Below are positions 12,565 through 23,421 of a DNA stretch of 56,947 nt, one piece after another. Both the position numbers and the translations under genes were made by a program. The notes below the pieces were generated by a model that worked only from the letters and a program-made list of their open reading frames with translations, did not search any database and was not told the DNA's origin. The DNA lies in the NCBI GenBank assembly GCA_015039365.1, contig WION01000335.1:1-56947 (forward strand). The letters are read 5' to 3'. This DNA is from Amanita rubescens (taxonomy: Eukaryota > Basidiomycota > Agaricomycetes > Agaricales > Amanitaceae). Position 1 is the first letter of the stretch, and the number at the start of each line of letters is the position of its first letter.

Positions 12565-15500
12565 TTAATCAAGGGCGTCATGGATGACATTCCTGGCCAC
12601 TTCGTCCAAGTTTTCCTTGAGATACCGAATCTTATCTTCGATCCCGTCCAAAGCGCTCCTCAAATGCGCAATTTCGCTATGCCACAAGGGGCTGCCGAGA
12701 GGGGGTAACGTTCCAGCAGCAGCAGTAGCAGCAGTGCCATAAGGCAAACTCACGACCAAAGGCTGCGGCTGCACCGGCTTCACAACAAGCTCGTCCCGCA
12801 ACGCGGTCACCACACCTTGGACCCACCGGTCGCGTTCCTCGGTCCGCATGACCTCCTTCCTCCTCCCATGTTCCTCTCTCGACCCCATCCGCACCATAGT
12901 CCACAAATTGCTCAGAACCAATATCGCAATGACGAACCAGAGAATAGTCGTCGTCGACGATTGATCCCATGCATCCTTGATGAGCTCCAACGCGCCTTTC
13001 GTGCTCCTGCTGGCAACTTGATGAGCCCCGTCGAACGTATCCCACGCCCATTGGAGCCCGAGCCTGTTCCGGACATGCTCCCGCTTCCGTCTTTCCGCTT
13101 CCTCTGACAAATGCTCGCCGGTACCAACAGCGCTACCAGGACCGGCGTTGTCCACATCGCCCGGAACAGCCGTAGCGGACTCTGCCAGCTCGATTGCAGA
13201 CGGGTCTATACCTATCGGTACAAACTCGGACTGGTGTTCTTGGATATAGGCTCTCATCGACCTCTCTAGATCGGCATGATAAACTTTTTGACCATCTATG
13301 GCAGACTTCTCAATGATGCCTAGAAGCGGGAACGGATCAATAGAAGAATGGAACGTTAGAAGGGCTCGGTTTACCCTTGATGAAACTCCGGCCCGTCCAC
13401 TCCACTTGCGTGGTGACGATAACTTTGGACGTGATGGCGCTAGCCCACATGATGCACGTTCGGGTTTTGACAGAAAACACTCCACCACTGGGTACATCCG
13501 GAGTTCTCGTCGTTGTAAGCATAGTAAAATAGTCTTCGTCATCAGCGTGTAGTGTCTCATCCCTAATTTCACACTTGGTCTGTTTAGGACCCAAAGTTCC
13601 ATTGAGAGGCTTTATGTAAGACATATTCCTCGCAAGTAGTTTTGATCCAGGCTCAAGGGGGACCCAGTCAGACACTTGAATGTCTGAAAGGAATGTCAGC
13701 AACATGTACCCCTATTGGACGTTGAACCGACCTAACAGCTTTTGCTCCACCGTCATAAAGTTCTTTATGAAACCACTGGCGAACATTAGATTATGTATGC
13801 GGTCCGGAGTCCCGGGGACGACTGCTGCCAACGCTACTTCGGGCAAGTGGTCACCGCTGCGACCGCAGGCACATTGTGTTACCCTATTCACTGCAACCTT
13901 GGCAGCACCGTTCAGATGTCCTACTTGGTCTGTCGATGCGCATTCCAGGGAGACACGCGCGCTGGAGAAGATGCTGGTGCTGTCGTCCGGACGCGCGTGG
14001 CGCCAGATGTTGTAAATGACGTCAAACGTGGTGTCTCTCGAAAGAAACGAAGCAAAGGTATATTTGGTATTGCGAGTGGAGATTTGAATGCCATTGGGGA
14101 TGACAAATGCTGTCATTTTCTTCTCTAGGCTTGTGATGTCATATATGGGAATGGAAAGCTTCTGTGAGTCAGCGGAGAAGAGGTTTAGCAGGTATGAGAC
14201 ATACATCTGTTACCCATCCGAATATATTCGCATGGAAACATATGTGATTTTCCGATATGTATAGCCGGCCTTGGATGAGGATTTCCCGCTGCAAAGCACA
14301 GCCATAGTCTGCCATGGTAGTTGTAAAAAGGCGGATAAGTGAAACAAGCCCTGACTCACCCTCGATCAAATAGTCGCCTTCTGGTATACTTGGGAACAAC
14401 TCGTGGAAGTCTGCGTTCCGCTTATTGCTGGCAACTGCAAAGCCAGTAACGGGAATGTTGTCGTCGAGCTCAATATCTGTCTCATCGTCTGACCTGTCCC
14501 CAATACTGCTGTCAGCGTCCAAGTCAAAGTATTCCGGGCCTTCAGGATTGTTTTCTGAATTGTTGTCACTGTTAATGGAAGCCGCAGTGGCCCTGCGACG
14601 TGAAGGCGTGGAGGGTGATCTTGCCGACTGAGGCACCAAGTCGACCGATCTCGATTTCACGTGAGAACCTGAATATGGTGTTTGGGGACCAGTAGCATTG
14701 GATGACTTGCGAGAATTCGAGGTGCTACTGCTCTGAGCGATTTGAATCATGGAGGCGCTATAATGAGTTTGCGACATTGTGGGGTTGGCCATGGCAATAC
14801 CAGAAGCGGCAATTGCCCCGGCGAGACCTGACGGTTTCCGCGAGTTGGAGGGTTTCCAAGACTTTTTCTTGTCCTTATCCTTGTCCTTATCCTTGCCTTT
14901 CTTCTGGTCAGTACTTGCGGCTGAAGATATGGAAAGGGTATCCGAGTCGCGTGGGGTTGGGGCCTGCAAGGTGCGGTGGCCGTTCGCCCGATCCGCCCTC
15001 TGCATTACTGGCGCTGACTGGGGGATGGCCTGCATAATGAAGCCATCCATACTGCCCATGTTGTTGGGAGACTCGACAATAGGAGACATGGTAACCACGG
15101 CGGTCGCGGGCATTGTCGGTATATCTGGGGTATCTATAGATTCTGTATATGAGGGACCAGTTGGGGGAGGGACAATTATAGGTGCTGGAATTTTGAGAGA
15201 CTTGGCTGATGACTTGCGCCGCATGTTCTGAGGCTGGGAAAGTGGAAGGTTCAAGTTGGATGATGATTTTTGAAGTTTCTGCTTCAGGTTTGCAAAGCTT
15301 GAATTTGGAGTTGAAGGTCGTGAACGGGACGAAGAGGGTCTTTCAGTTTCGGGTTTAGGGGTGGTGTTGGCAGAGGTAGGTTTTGAGGGGGCGGATATGG
15401 TTCTTAGACGAGGAGAGACGGTTAAGGAGGTAGCGGGCATTTCGGAACCCGAGTGTCGATCGGACGGAGTGTGTAGATCTAGTTCGGAACTGAATGGCGA

Positions 15501-15815
15501 GAAACTCGATTTGCGCGGCAACGGCGACGGAGGAACGACAGTCACACTGGGACGTGTGCTGCTTGTATCTACCGTGTTTACGCTTGCACTACTTGCATTA
15601 GGAATGTTGTTTATGTTGATCTTCACGGGCGGTGAAGACGGGGTAGCAGGCGAAGTAGGACGTGAAGACTCCGCTGCACGCTGTACAGGGTTAGGTGTTG
15701 ATGGGCTACGCTGGTGGGAGGGACGAGGTGAGTCTGACGAGCGCTCACTTCTTTCGCGATTGAGAGCAGTCGGTGACGCAACCTTGACGAGCCTGGAAAG
15801 GAAGCTTGGGGCCAT
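12565..15815 (-). CDS. LAM-type sterol transfer protein (GRAM-VASt-TM)
   Basis: Predicted ER-anchored lipid transfer protein of the Lam/Ysp2 (GRAMD1) family, which moves sterol between the plasma membrane and ER at contact sites. A Ser/Pro-rich tail of about 430 residues comes first. The GRAM domain follows: FHELFPSIPEGDYLIE, then LQREILIQGRLYISENHICF, ending IPIYDITSLEKKMTAFVIPN. The VASt (StART-like) domain lies around 13860-13330 with FASGFIKNFM, DWVPLEPGS and TTQVEWTGRSFIKG. Near the C-terminus is one membrane helix (ILWFVIAILVLSNLWTMV), then a coiled coil. Introns include 14309-14359 (51 nt, stop-free and a multiple of three) and one of about 52 nt near 14212-14161. Domain order and length (about 1000 residues) match the family. 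Confidence 0.92.
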
Positions 15816-15934
15816 TGTTTCTGAACGTCAGGCGGTGATGAGGCGGACGGCGGACGCAAAGCCGGCAGAAAACTTGAAACGGAAACTTGAAGGTGCGATC
15901 TCTGGTCCTATTACGGTTACACGCTCTTTCTATT

Positions 15935-17026
15935 CTATCCTACTACACTGGGCACTCGCATCCGCAGAACTTGCCCGTCATCCGTTCTTTCAACTCCTGC
16001 CGCCGGCACCCGCCCGTTCACATATCCATTTCGTCCAATCCCCATCGATCTCATCCAGTGGCGAACAAGCTCGTTCATGATGTCATTACCGACAACATGA
16101 TCCCCCTCGTGAAAAACGACGATCTTTGCAGTGCAACCCGCTGGTACGACAGTTTTGGCTAGAATTTGCCTGCAGTTGTGCAAGCTATCTTTGATAACGA
16201 TTTCACGGAGATGTTCGAATTGAATCTTCCGTCGCCCTCTCCAATCAAGCTCGTCGCTTGACTCGGAATCGATCTCGAGAAATTCCAGAGACGTCATCAA
16301 GCATAGTTCCTCATGGAGATTGTAGCATTGATTCTCCGGCGTTTGTGTTCTCTCTTTCCCTCTGTGCACGACGGTGAAGCGTGTCAGGTGCGAGAGCGGG
16401 GCGGAGCGTAAAACCGCGATTCCCGGTTTCAGCTTCAGCTGTGTCAATCGCGGAGCGTTGAACAAAGCTCCTTGTTGAAATCTGCATCTCACTAGTCTTG
16501 AGCCCGCGCCCGTCAGATCTAGCGAGAGCGTCTCCAGCTGCGGTGCACCGCCGTTGTTCAAGACGTCGAGAATGGAGCTCTCAGACAGTCCCGAAGCGTG
16601 AATGCAAAGTCCCTTGATTCTAGGCAGACAATTCCGAATCACCTGGCAGTGATGTGCCTCGCCCACGTATCCGAGGTCAAGGCACACGAAGAGTGGTGCC
16701 TCACCTGAACGCTGCATCAGCACCTTGGCCCAGGTCCACCATGGTTCGCATGGTTCGCCAACGTCCGGTTCGTCAACGTCCGTTTTCAGGTGTGGGTGAC
16801 ATCGACCGGGGATGGTGATGGACGCCCAAAGATTCTTGTATCGCACGGCATGCCACCTCCAATCGCTGCACACCCAGGACACAGCCGCATTATCCTTGTG
16901 CAGTTTAGGAGGGTGCCTCCGTCTGTCCCGTGCGCAATCTGGAGGTTTGGCACAGCTAGCGGGTGGTACAAGCTCGACGAAAATCCTTTCTAAAATTTCT
17001 TTGGAGAGGCGATTGCTGTTGGTCAT
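15935..17026 (-). CDS. F-box domain protein
   Basis: Single-exon, 363 residues. The N-terminus resembles the basidiomycete F-box (LSKEILERIFVELV near residue 7, then AVSWVCSDWRWHAVRYKNLW near 48), the part expected to bind Skp1 in an SCF ubiquitin ligase. The remainder contains irregular leucine-rich segments (LETLSLDLTGAG, APRLTQLKLKPG, TSLEFLEIDSES) typical of substrate-binding LRR-like C-termini. Large families of these exist in Agaricomycetes, so the substrate cannot be guessed. It lies 119 bp upstream of the LAM gene on the same strand and is divergent from the amine oxidase gene. Confidence 0.8.
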   Translation of the reverse strand: MTNSNRLSKEILERIFVELVPPASCAKPPDCARDRRRHPPKLHKDNAAVSWVCSDWRWHAVRYKNLWASITIPGRCHPHLKTDVDEPDVGEPCEPWWTWAKVLMQRSGEAPLFVCLDLGYVGEAHHCQVIRNCLPRIKGLCIHASGLSESSILDVLNNGGAPQLETLSLDLTGAGSRLVRCRFQQGALFNAPRLTQLKLKPGIAVLRSAPLSHLTRFTVVHRGKERTQTPENQCYNLHEELCLMTSLEFLEIDSESSDELDWRGRRKIQFEHLREIVIKDSLHNCRQILAKTVVPAGCTAKIVVFHEGDHVVGNDIMNELVRHWMRSMGIGRNGYVNGRVPAAGVERTDDGQVLRMRVPSVVG

Positions 17027-17200
17027 GGGTATGAACTTGGTATGCGAATCATGGTAGCGAGGGCCTCTTATTGCAATCCGGCGCGTAGGGGTTCACCCCT
17101 CCGCATCCCCCGCATATGGTTCATTCCCTGTCTATTTATAGTAGCTTGTATATATCACGCTGTCGATGCCTTATCGGATGAATTCCGCAACTCCTCACTC
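17027..17200. promoter_or_regulatory. Divergent promoter interval, F-box gene / amine oxidase
   Basis: 174 bp between divergent start codons. A TATTTATA-like stretch near 17134-17141 could serve as a TATA element for the amine oxidase. This is inference from sequence and spacing only. Confidence 0.4.
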
Positions 17201-20018
17201 ATGTCCACTACCAGCCTCTCTGACGTTGCCATCAACCCTAACACCAGCTTTAAGCACCCCTTGGACCCGTTGACCTCGGATGAAGTCCGTATTCCGTCAT
17301 CTTTGATGCTTATATTTACATCTTCCCCAGATTGGATTAATCTCCCAGTTCCTCCTGGGGCATATGGCTAAGCGGCACAGTCAGGAGAAGGTGGCACTCA
17401 AGTTCGTCACCTGCAAGCTGCTACCTCCCCCAAAGCGCTCTGTTTTGGCATATCTCGGCATTCCTTTGCATCCAGGAACTACACCGGAACCTCCATCGAC
17501 CATTGTGCGGCGTGCCGAAGTCGATGTAACTAATATCAAAACATCTATATTTATCTATCATTAATGACGTTCCTTTCGTCAGCTCATCGATGTCTTACGC
17601 GGGTCAGAAGTTACTTCCTTCACCATTCATTTTATTAACTTATTCACGTCAGTCATGCATTCAATGCTGCGTTATCGCTTGTGAATGGCACATGGGTATT
17701 GGATAAACTGGATCTGTTGCCCAAGGGAGTCCAGCCTCAGATTACGGTCGACGAGCTGATTGCATGTGAAGATATCGTGAGGAACGATCCCACCGTACAG
17801 AAGCTCGCTAAAGAAGTTGGCACGTATTTTGAAACTAATATTACAAACTCAAGCTTATTGGCTTCAGGCATCGAACCTCACCAGATCTGTTGTGATGGAT
17901 GGTCCATTGGATACGACGACAGATTTCCCCAGGCAAGGCGTATACAGCAAGCGCTGGTCTTTGCCAGGCTCTACGATCATGATAATCTCTACGCGCACCC
18001 CTTGGTACCTGCTACGCCTTTCGATCGCAGCATCGGATTTACTTATCTCCTTATAGGACTTCATCCCCGTAGTTGATGCCAACGCAGGAGTTCTGTTACA
18101 TGTCGGTAAGTCCTCAAGGTACCGGCAGCTTTGCGATCAGCAACCTTTCTCTCTAGACTTCCCACCCCATTACAACAAGACAGCGAATGGACATACCCTC
18201 CCTGTCGCCACCAACGCTCCTATTGAATTGGGAACCGTCGAAGAAGCCTTTTCCGCTGCTAATCGAGAGCGTATCCCTCCACCACTCAGACCCTATGACA
18301 TTCTGCCAGACCTCATGGCCAAGACCGAGGAGGGCGGATATAAGCCAAGGGAGGGCCTGAAACCTTTGCACATCTCACAACCAGAAGGTGTTAGTTTCAA
18401 ACTGGACGGCCACGTCCTAGAGTGGCAGGGGTGGAAAATGCATGTCGGTGAGTCGCCAGCCAGGCGCGTACAGAGTTTATCGTTGACGCTAGATCTTGAC
18501 AGCATTCGCGCATCGTGAGGGTTTGACGATCTCAACAATTACGTTCAATGAACGTGGGGAGATTAGACCTATATTCTATAGTCTTTCTTTGGCTGAGATG
18601 GTAGTGCCGTATGGGGCGCCGGAGCATCCTCATCCGCGGAAATTCGCTTTTGACAGGTATGCGCAGGTGGCTGTCTACCCTGTGGCTGACGCTCAGGTTC
18701 CATCCGCAGTGGAGAGTACGGCATAGGTATGATGGGTAACGAGTTGTCCCTCGGCTGCGATTGTGTTGGCCATATTCAGTATTTGGTAGTTTGCTTATGA
18801 GTTTTCTTTCGAGAAAGCGCTAACGATCGTATCGCAGCCCGGTGCTTTTGTAGGAAATTCAGGGACTCCAGTCGTCATCAAGAACGTCATATGCATACAT
18901 GAAGAGGACTCTGGAGTGTTGTGGAAGCACACTGATTATCGCAAAGGGGGACGGTCACAGACGGTCAGAAGAAGACGGTTGGTGGTGAGCATGGTGTGCA
19001 CGCTTGCAAACTACGGTGGGTGGCACACTGTTCCGTTCACGCCCGTGAGACTCAAAATAGAAATCTAAGAATATATATGGAATTATTTCTTTTACCAAGA
19101 TGGCAGTATAGAAATCGAAATCCGTCTTTCCGGCATACTCCAAGTCTACGTGGCAAGGGATGGTGAACCGAATCCGCATGGGACTACCGTCGCGCCTAGG
19201 ATTAATGCCCACTATCACCAACACTTGTTTAGTTTCCGAATCGATCCCATGATCGATGGACTTGAAAACAGTCTTGTCGAGACGGACGTCATACCCCTGC
19301 CGGACGCACCCACCGGTTCGGCGGCAAATCACGCGGGAAACGCGTTCATAGCTCGAGATACCATTATACGAACTGCGGGCGGACGGGACTGGGATTACAC
19401 GACCGATCGCAAATGGAAGATCATCAACTCTGCCAAGACGCACTACAGCAGCGGGAAGAATGTGGGATATACCATTGCGACGAAATCGGGGGCTACGCCG
19501 CTTATGCTCAGGCACGATAGTTGGGTTGCGAAGCGGGCGGCGTTTGCAACGAAGAGTATTTGGGTGTGTAAAGACGTTGAGGCGGAAGATTCCGGGACGG
19601 TTAGGATGTGGCCAGCTGGCAAGTATGTGCCCCAGGCGCGGGAACCCCCTGAGGATTCTATTGGGAACTGGGTCAAGGGCGAAGAGCTAGTAGAGAATGA
19701 AGACATTCTCGTCTTTGTCACGTTAGGTGAGGAGCCTATCACACCTCTATTCAATTGACCGTGTTGAGCAATATTAAATATTAATGAACGGCAGGAACTA
19801 CGCATATTCCCAGACCTGAAGATTGGCCTGTGTACGTGTTTTTTTACTACGTCAAAGTTGCGGATTGCTAATAACTTGTTGATAGCATGCCTGTTGAGCA
19901 TGTCAACATGTTCTTCAAGCCCAATTCGTTCTTCGATAAGAACCCTAGTATGGACGTGCCTGGAACGAATGACCAGAAGAGCACACTCGTAAGCGGCGGT
20001 GCGGATAGTTGCCACTAG
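17201..20018 (+). CDS. Copper amine oxidase (topaquinone enzyme)
   Basis: Oxidises primary amines to aldehydes with release of ammonia and H2O2, usually in nitrogen use. The start at 17201 gives MSTTSLSDVAI followed by HPLDPLTSDE, the usual N-terminus. The topaquinone Tyr lies in NYEY, formed across an intron (about 19013-19067). Copper ligands are the HYHQH pair and the late His in MPVEHV. Other family blocks are LLPPPKRSVLAYLGIPL, DGWSIGYDDRFP, SGEYGIGMMGNELSLGCDC and VPGTNDQKST. Eleven or so short introns are needed, including 17286-17336, about 17525-17581, 17608-17657, 18006-18057 and 18658-18707. One at 17820-17867 would use a GC-AG pair, or else stays as 16 extra codons. All catalytic residues are present, so the gene looks functional. 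Confidence 0.93.
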
Positions 20019-20639
20019 GTTTACTACTAGTAACTAGTACAAACATGATGTGATGACGTCAAGGCTAGAAGGGATATACTTAAGCGAACTTGTCCGACAC
20101 GTCTCGTGGTATGTGTCCAGCTTACAGCAGGTATACCACGTCAAATGTCCGTGTCAACTCTGCGTCAAACGTGGAGCATGAAAATTGGGTAGCCAGAGGC
20201 CCGCGTTGTGCCATTGGACATGGCATTCTGCGTACCATTTCGAGTGCGTGAGTGAGTAATATGGTACGTGGACGGGATGAAGCGAGAGACATTGAGTGCG
20301 TATTGTGTTCGTTATTGGTCCGGTCCACTTCCATTCGGAGGCGATGCAAGTCAGAAATAGTCGTTGCGTGCGTGCCAAAGTTCCATGCCTAGGATCGATA
20401 ACGCTGGCATTTTCGTAGTTATAGGTCTAGCAGATAACACATAATCATAATTATCTCATTCCATTCCATGCGACCATCGACGTTGTGTCCAAAGCGTCTA
20501 AAATCCTCAGATTTAGTCGATATTTCAGGTATACAAGCGCCCATCCTAGCGCTACCGTCCGGGAGAAACTTTGTGGGCTACATTTCGGGTTCGGGCCAGT
20601 ACAAGCCCCAGTACATGACTTTCCCTCCAAATACGCGGG
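20019..20639. other. Intergenic, no gene seen
   Basis: About 0.6 kb downstream of the amine oxidase. Short frames only. The stretch just before the SPX relic (about 20560-20640) may be the eroded end of that relic, since its minus-strand frame continues with a plausible WGLYWPEPEM-like peptide. Confidence 0.4.
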
Positions 20640-21080
20640 GCTTCTTACGGCTTCGTTATATTTTTTGACGATTTTGCGGAAGCGGTGTAGTTGAGTTCGT
20701 CGTAGGGGTGGAGGCTGACGGGATTGATGTAGAGTTTGGTGACGAAACGCTTGAGGAGGAGGCGGATGTAGTAGGCGTAGTTGGATTGGGAGGACCGGAT
20801 CAACTCGATTGGTGTCGAGGAGGGCAGTGGTGGTAGTGGATGAGCCCAGTGTAGTGGCGAATCCCAGGTTCTTCGGGGCGCTTGACGGGGGCTTTGATGT
20901 CTTTGAAATTCACTGAGCATGGGTAGCGTAGAACCGCTAACTTTTTCGAGCTCGCGGTCTAGGAGGGGGACAAAGACGGCGTCTGCCTTTACTGTGGTAG
21001 ATGGCTCGATGTCGTGGCGAGCACAGAGATGTTTTTCGAGCTTGCAGAGGCATCGGTTGAGGGCCGTTAGCGATATAGTT
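20640..21080 (-). pseudogene. SPX-domain gene fragment
   Basis: Read on the minus strand, the interval has coding character and resembles an SPX domain (inositol-pyrophosphate/phosphate sensing; found in Pho81, Pho87/90/91, Syg1 and Vtc proteins). The segments are ALNRCLCKLEKHLC, KADAVFVPLLDRELEKVS (compare the SPX pattern F-x-x-L-[DE]-x-E-L-x-K-V), then KRFVTKLYINPVSL and DELNYT. The last is followed in another frame by FRKIVKKYNEAV, matching the closing SPX pattern L-N-x-T-G-F-x-K-I-x-K-K-Y. Frame changes within the run and the lack of an SPX start or transporter body point to a dead fragment. The SPX family call is my pattern reading; the subfamily cannot be told. Confidence 0.5.
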
Positions 21081-21541
21081 GTCCTACAAGTCCACGATAA
21101 CGTTGAATTTGAGGACGGAGCTGGATCCCGGTGAGCATTGAGCCATTATAAAAGACCCGAGAAGCGCACCTGAATCGCATTAAGAGGATTGGAGGCCTGA
21201 CTAGGCATCATCCCGAGGCACGCGCCGCATGCCGGACACACCACCAGGAGAGGACCTTGCCCGGAATAACGACATCCCAGATACTCACTATCGCCCGACC
21301 TGACATTGTAAAGGCCGTGGGTTGGACTATTTGTATTCCTGGAAAGTATGTTAGCTTCAGGTTACTAGTAGGTTATGATGCGCAAGACGGCGAGCTCACG
21401 GAATCATCAGCCGAATTCGAATACTGCACCAAAAGCGGTAATACTAATAACTAAAGTGCTGATTACGATGATGAGCGACGCCGAATTCCAGTCCAACCGC
21501 GTTGTCACTTCTCCTTTTTCCACTCTACTTATAACTCCTAC

Positions 21542-21949
21542 ATGTCGTCCGGACTTCTTCCACCCCCAATGCAATCGACCAACCTGTGCGAGCTCTGGTG
21601 TCTCCTTGAAGGCGAGGCGATTCCGTTTCAAGCTATTGCAGATACCCATGAGCGTCTCGGCGTCTTGAGAATTTGATGCCTACGTCTGATGCTAGGTTCG
21701 AGGAACTCCAGGGAGTGGCAAGTCAACACTCTTGGATCTACTGCATCAGCATATTCTACAGAAAGATCCCAAAGCTTTTGTCTGTGTAACTTGGTCGTGG
21801 CCGCCGCGAAACTTCCCCCTTTTGCGGGAGCAGAAGTTGAATTCGTACTCTTGGCTCCAGGCCATCATTCCCGATTTCCCCGAGCGAACGAGCCCTGCTT
21901 TCTTACTTATGGATGAAGCTGGTCCGGTCTCTCAGACGCATCCATTTTA
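21542..21949 (+). pseudogene. Truncated P-loop ATPase fragment
   Basis: A short gene piece with an N-terminal segment (MSSGLLPPPMQS, CELWCLLEGEAIPFQAI), a probable mini-intron ending near 21694, then a Walker A motif GTPGSGKST, LLDLLHQHILQ, and a Walker B-like FLLMDEAG. It stops at 21949 soon after Walker B, so sensor and C-terminal parts are missing. From memory of agaric genomes this P-loop family is common and often sits near Crinkler-type genes. That link is inference. Likely a relic; a short expressed protein cannot be excluded. Confidence 0.5.
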
Positions 21950-23421
21950 GGCGATGCGAGTCGGAAATAATCTTATCGTTAGCTGATGACGCACTGACAG
22001 GAACGTTAACTAACGCCTTCAATTAAGGGGTCGAAACTGACCGGGGACAAATTGCTAGTCGGATTGTTCCTTGAATTTGGCCGGTGATGACGAACTTGAC
22101 TACCGGCGGGAACAACGGAGCAAATGCAACCTATTACGAGAGTAATTATCATCCGGATCCTCGACATCAGCTAGGTACATTGAGACGATGTGGAGAAATT
22201 CGTTTATTGGGGTATTTTAGGCGCGCGCGCGCCCCACGTCGACTTGGCTTTGTTGGGAGCCCAGTAAACTCAAAGGTGGTAAAGTAAATGCCCTCATCGA
22301 GGCGATGCCTCTAGGCTCACTGGCGCTTACCGATACCGATGGTATGCAAAGAATAACGGCATTTGTGTCATTGAACTCGTAATCCAGGGCGTTACATCAC
22401 TTTCATTATTCTAGGTATTTACCATATGGTTTCGATTAACGCGCTCGTGTCTCGATTTGGAATTTGTGATACCTGTATAGGGCTCAAGGTTCTGTATTGA
22501 AAGTTATCGACTCGGTACGGTGGGAGGTAGCTTTGCAACGATGCCCTCTTGAGTTTACCGTTAGATAACACGTTCCAGAACACATAGAATTCCGGCCGAT
22601 GCATGCGAAGGCGGATGGTGACGTGCAGAGAGAGAAGGACCGGATATCCGAAAGCCGGGCGACTACGAGCAGACACCTGGTGCCAGTCTCCTCCGATAAG
22701 GATCCGCGCTGATAGGGAGGACGCGAGGATCGAAATAGGCTTAATATTGATTAATCAACGTGAGAAAGGCAATGCGCGTGTGTACTTGATGGCGATACCT
22801 ATGCCTTTATTGACTTGGAGTCAAGGCAACGGTAAAGATGTCATCATTCAGCCGCAGATGATTCTGAAGTGATAGTAGTTTGCTAATCGACTCCAATCGA
22901 CCGATTCTTCTGAGGGACGGATTTACCACGTATGTGAAATCTTGCTTAGGTTAGGAACCGCAGTCGTCGCGTCACGCCGAGAACTCGAGGGTTCTGCGAG
23001 GCGCCAAGAACGTGTCGGAGTACGTGGGAAGCGACATCTTTGAACCCGCTTTCGTGGACGAACGCGTTGATTTTAAGTGGCGTCGCCGCAGGGGATGATA
23101 GCTGTCGTACTGTACACGTGGTAGTAGTACTATCTGTTGAGCCAAGGGTGAGAGTGTGGACCATTGAAGGGGGTGAATGTTAGTTAGAAATAGTCAAAAA
23201 CCAATAAAAGAACGGAAACCGGTGAGCCGAAGAAGTGGGCGGGGATCAGTGTTGAGTCAGTAAGTAGAGGAAAGGTGGAGAGAAGGCTCCACGTGTAAAA
23301 CGCGGCCAAACACGGCGTAGAGTTGCAATGTTGGCAGTCGTCAGGTCTATTCTCATCACCTCTTTCTCTCTTTCTTTCTAACTATCACAACGACGGCGAC
23401 GACAAGAGCCATTTCTTCAGA
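21950..23421. other. Intergenic, no gene seen
   Basis: About 1.5 kb. Open frames are under 90 codons with no recognisable domain on either strand. The last 150 bp are pyrimidine-rich on the plus strand and probably hold the promoter and 5' UTR of the next gene. Confidence 0.5.

Noticed and set aside
14860..14900. Short tandem array in the LAM gene as a possible CRISPR-like repeat
   Set aside because: A hexanucleotide repeat coding for Lys-Asp; no spacers.
15361..16080. 239-codon plus-strand frame opposite the LAM gene 5' end
   Set aside because: Antisense shadow of the Ser/Pro-rich exon; no domain, biased composition.
18955..19515. 186-codon minus-strand frame inside the amine oxidase gene
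   Set aside because: Antisense to conserved amine oxidase exons; no independent support.
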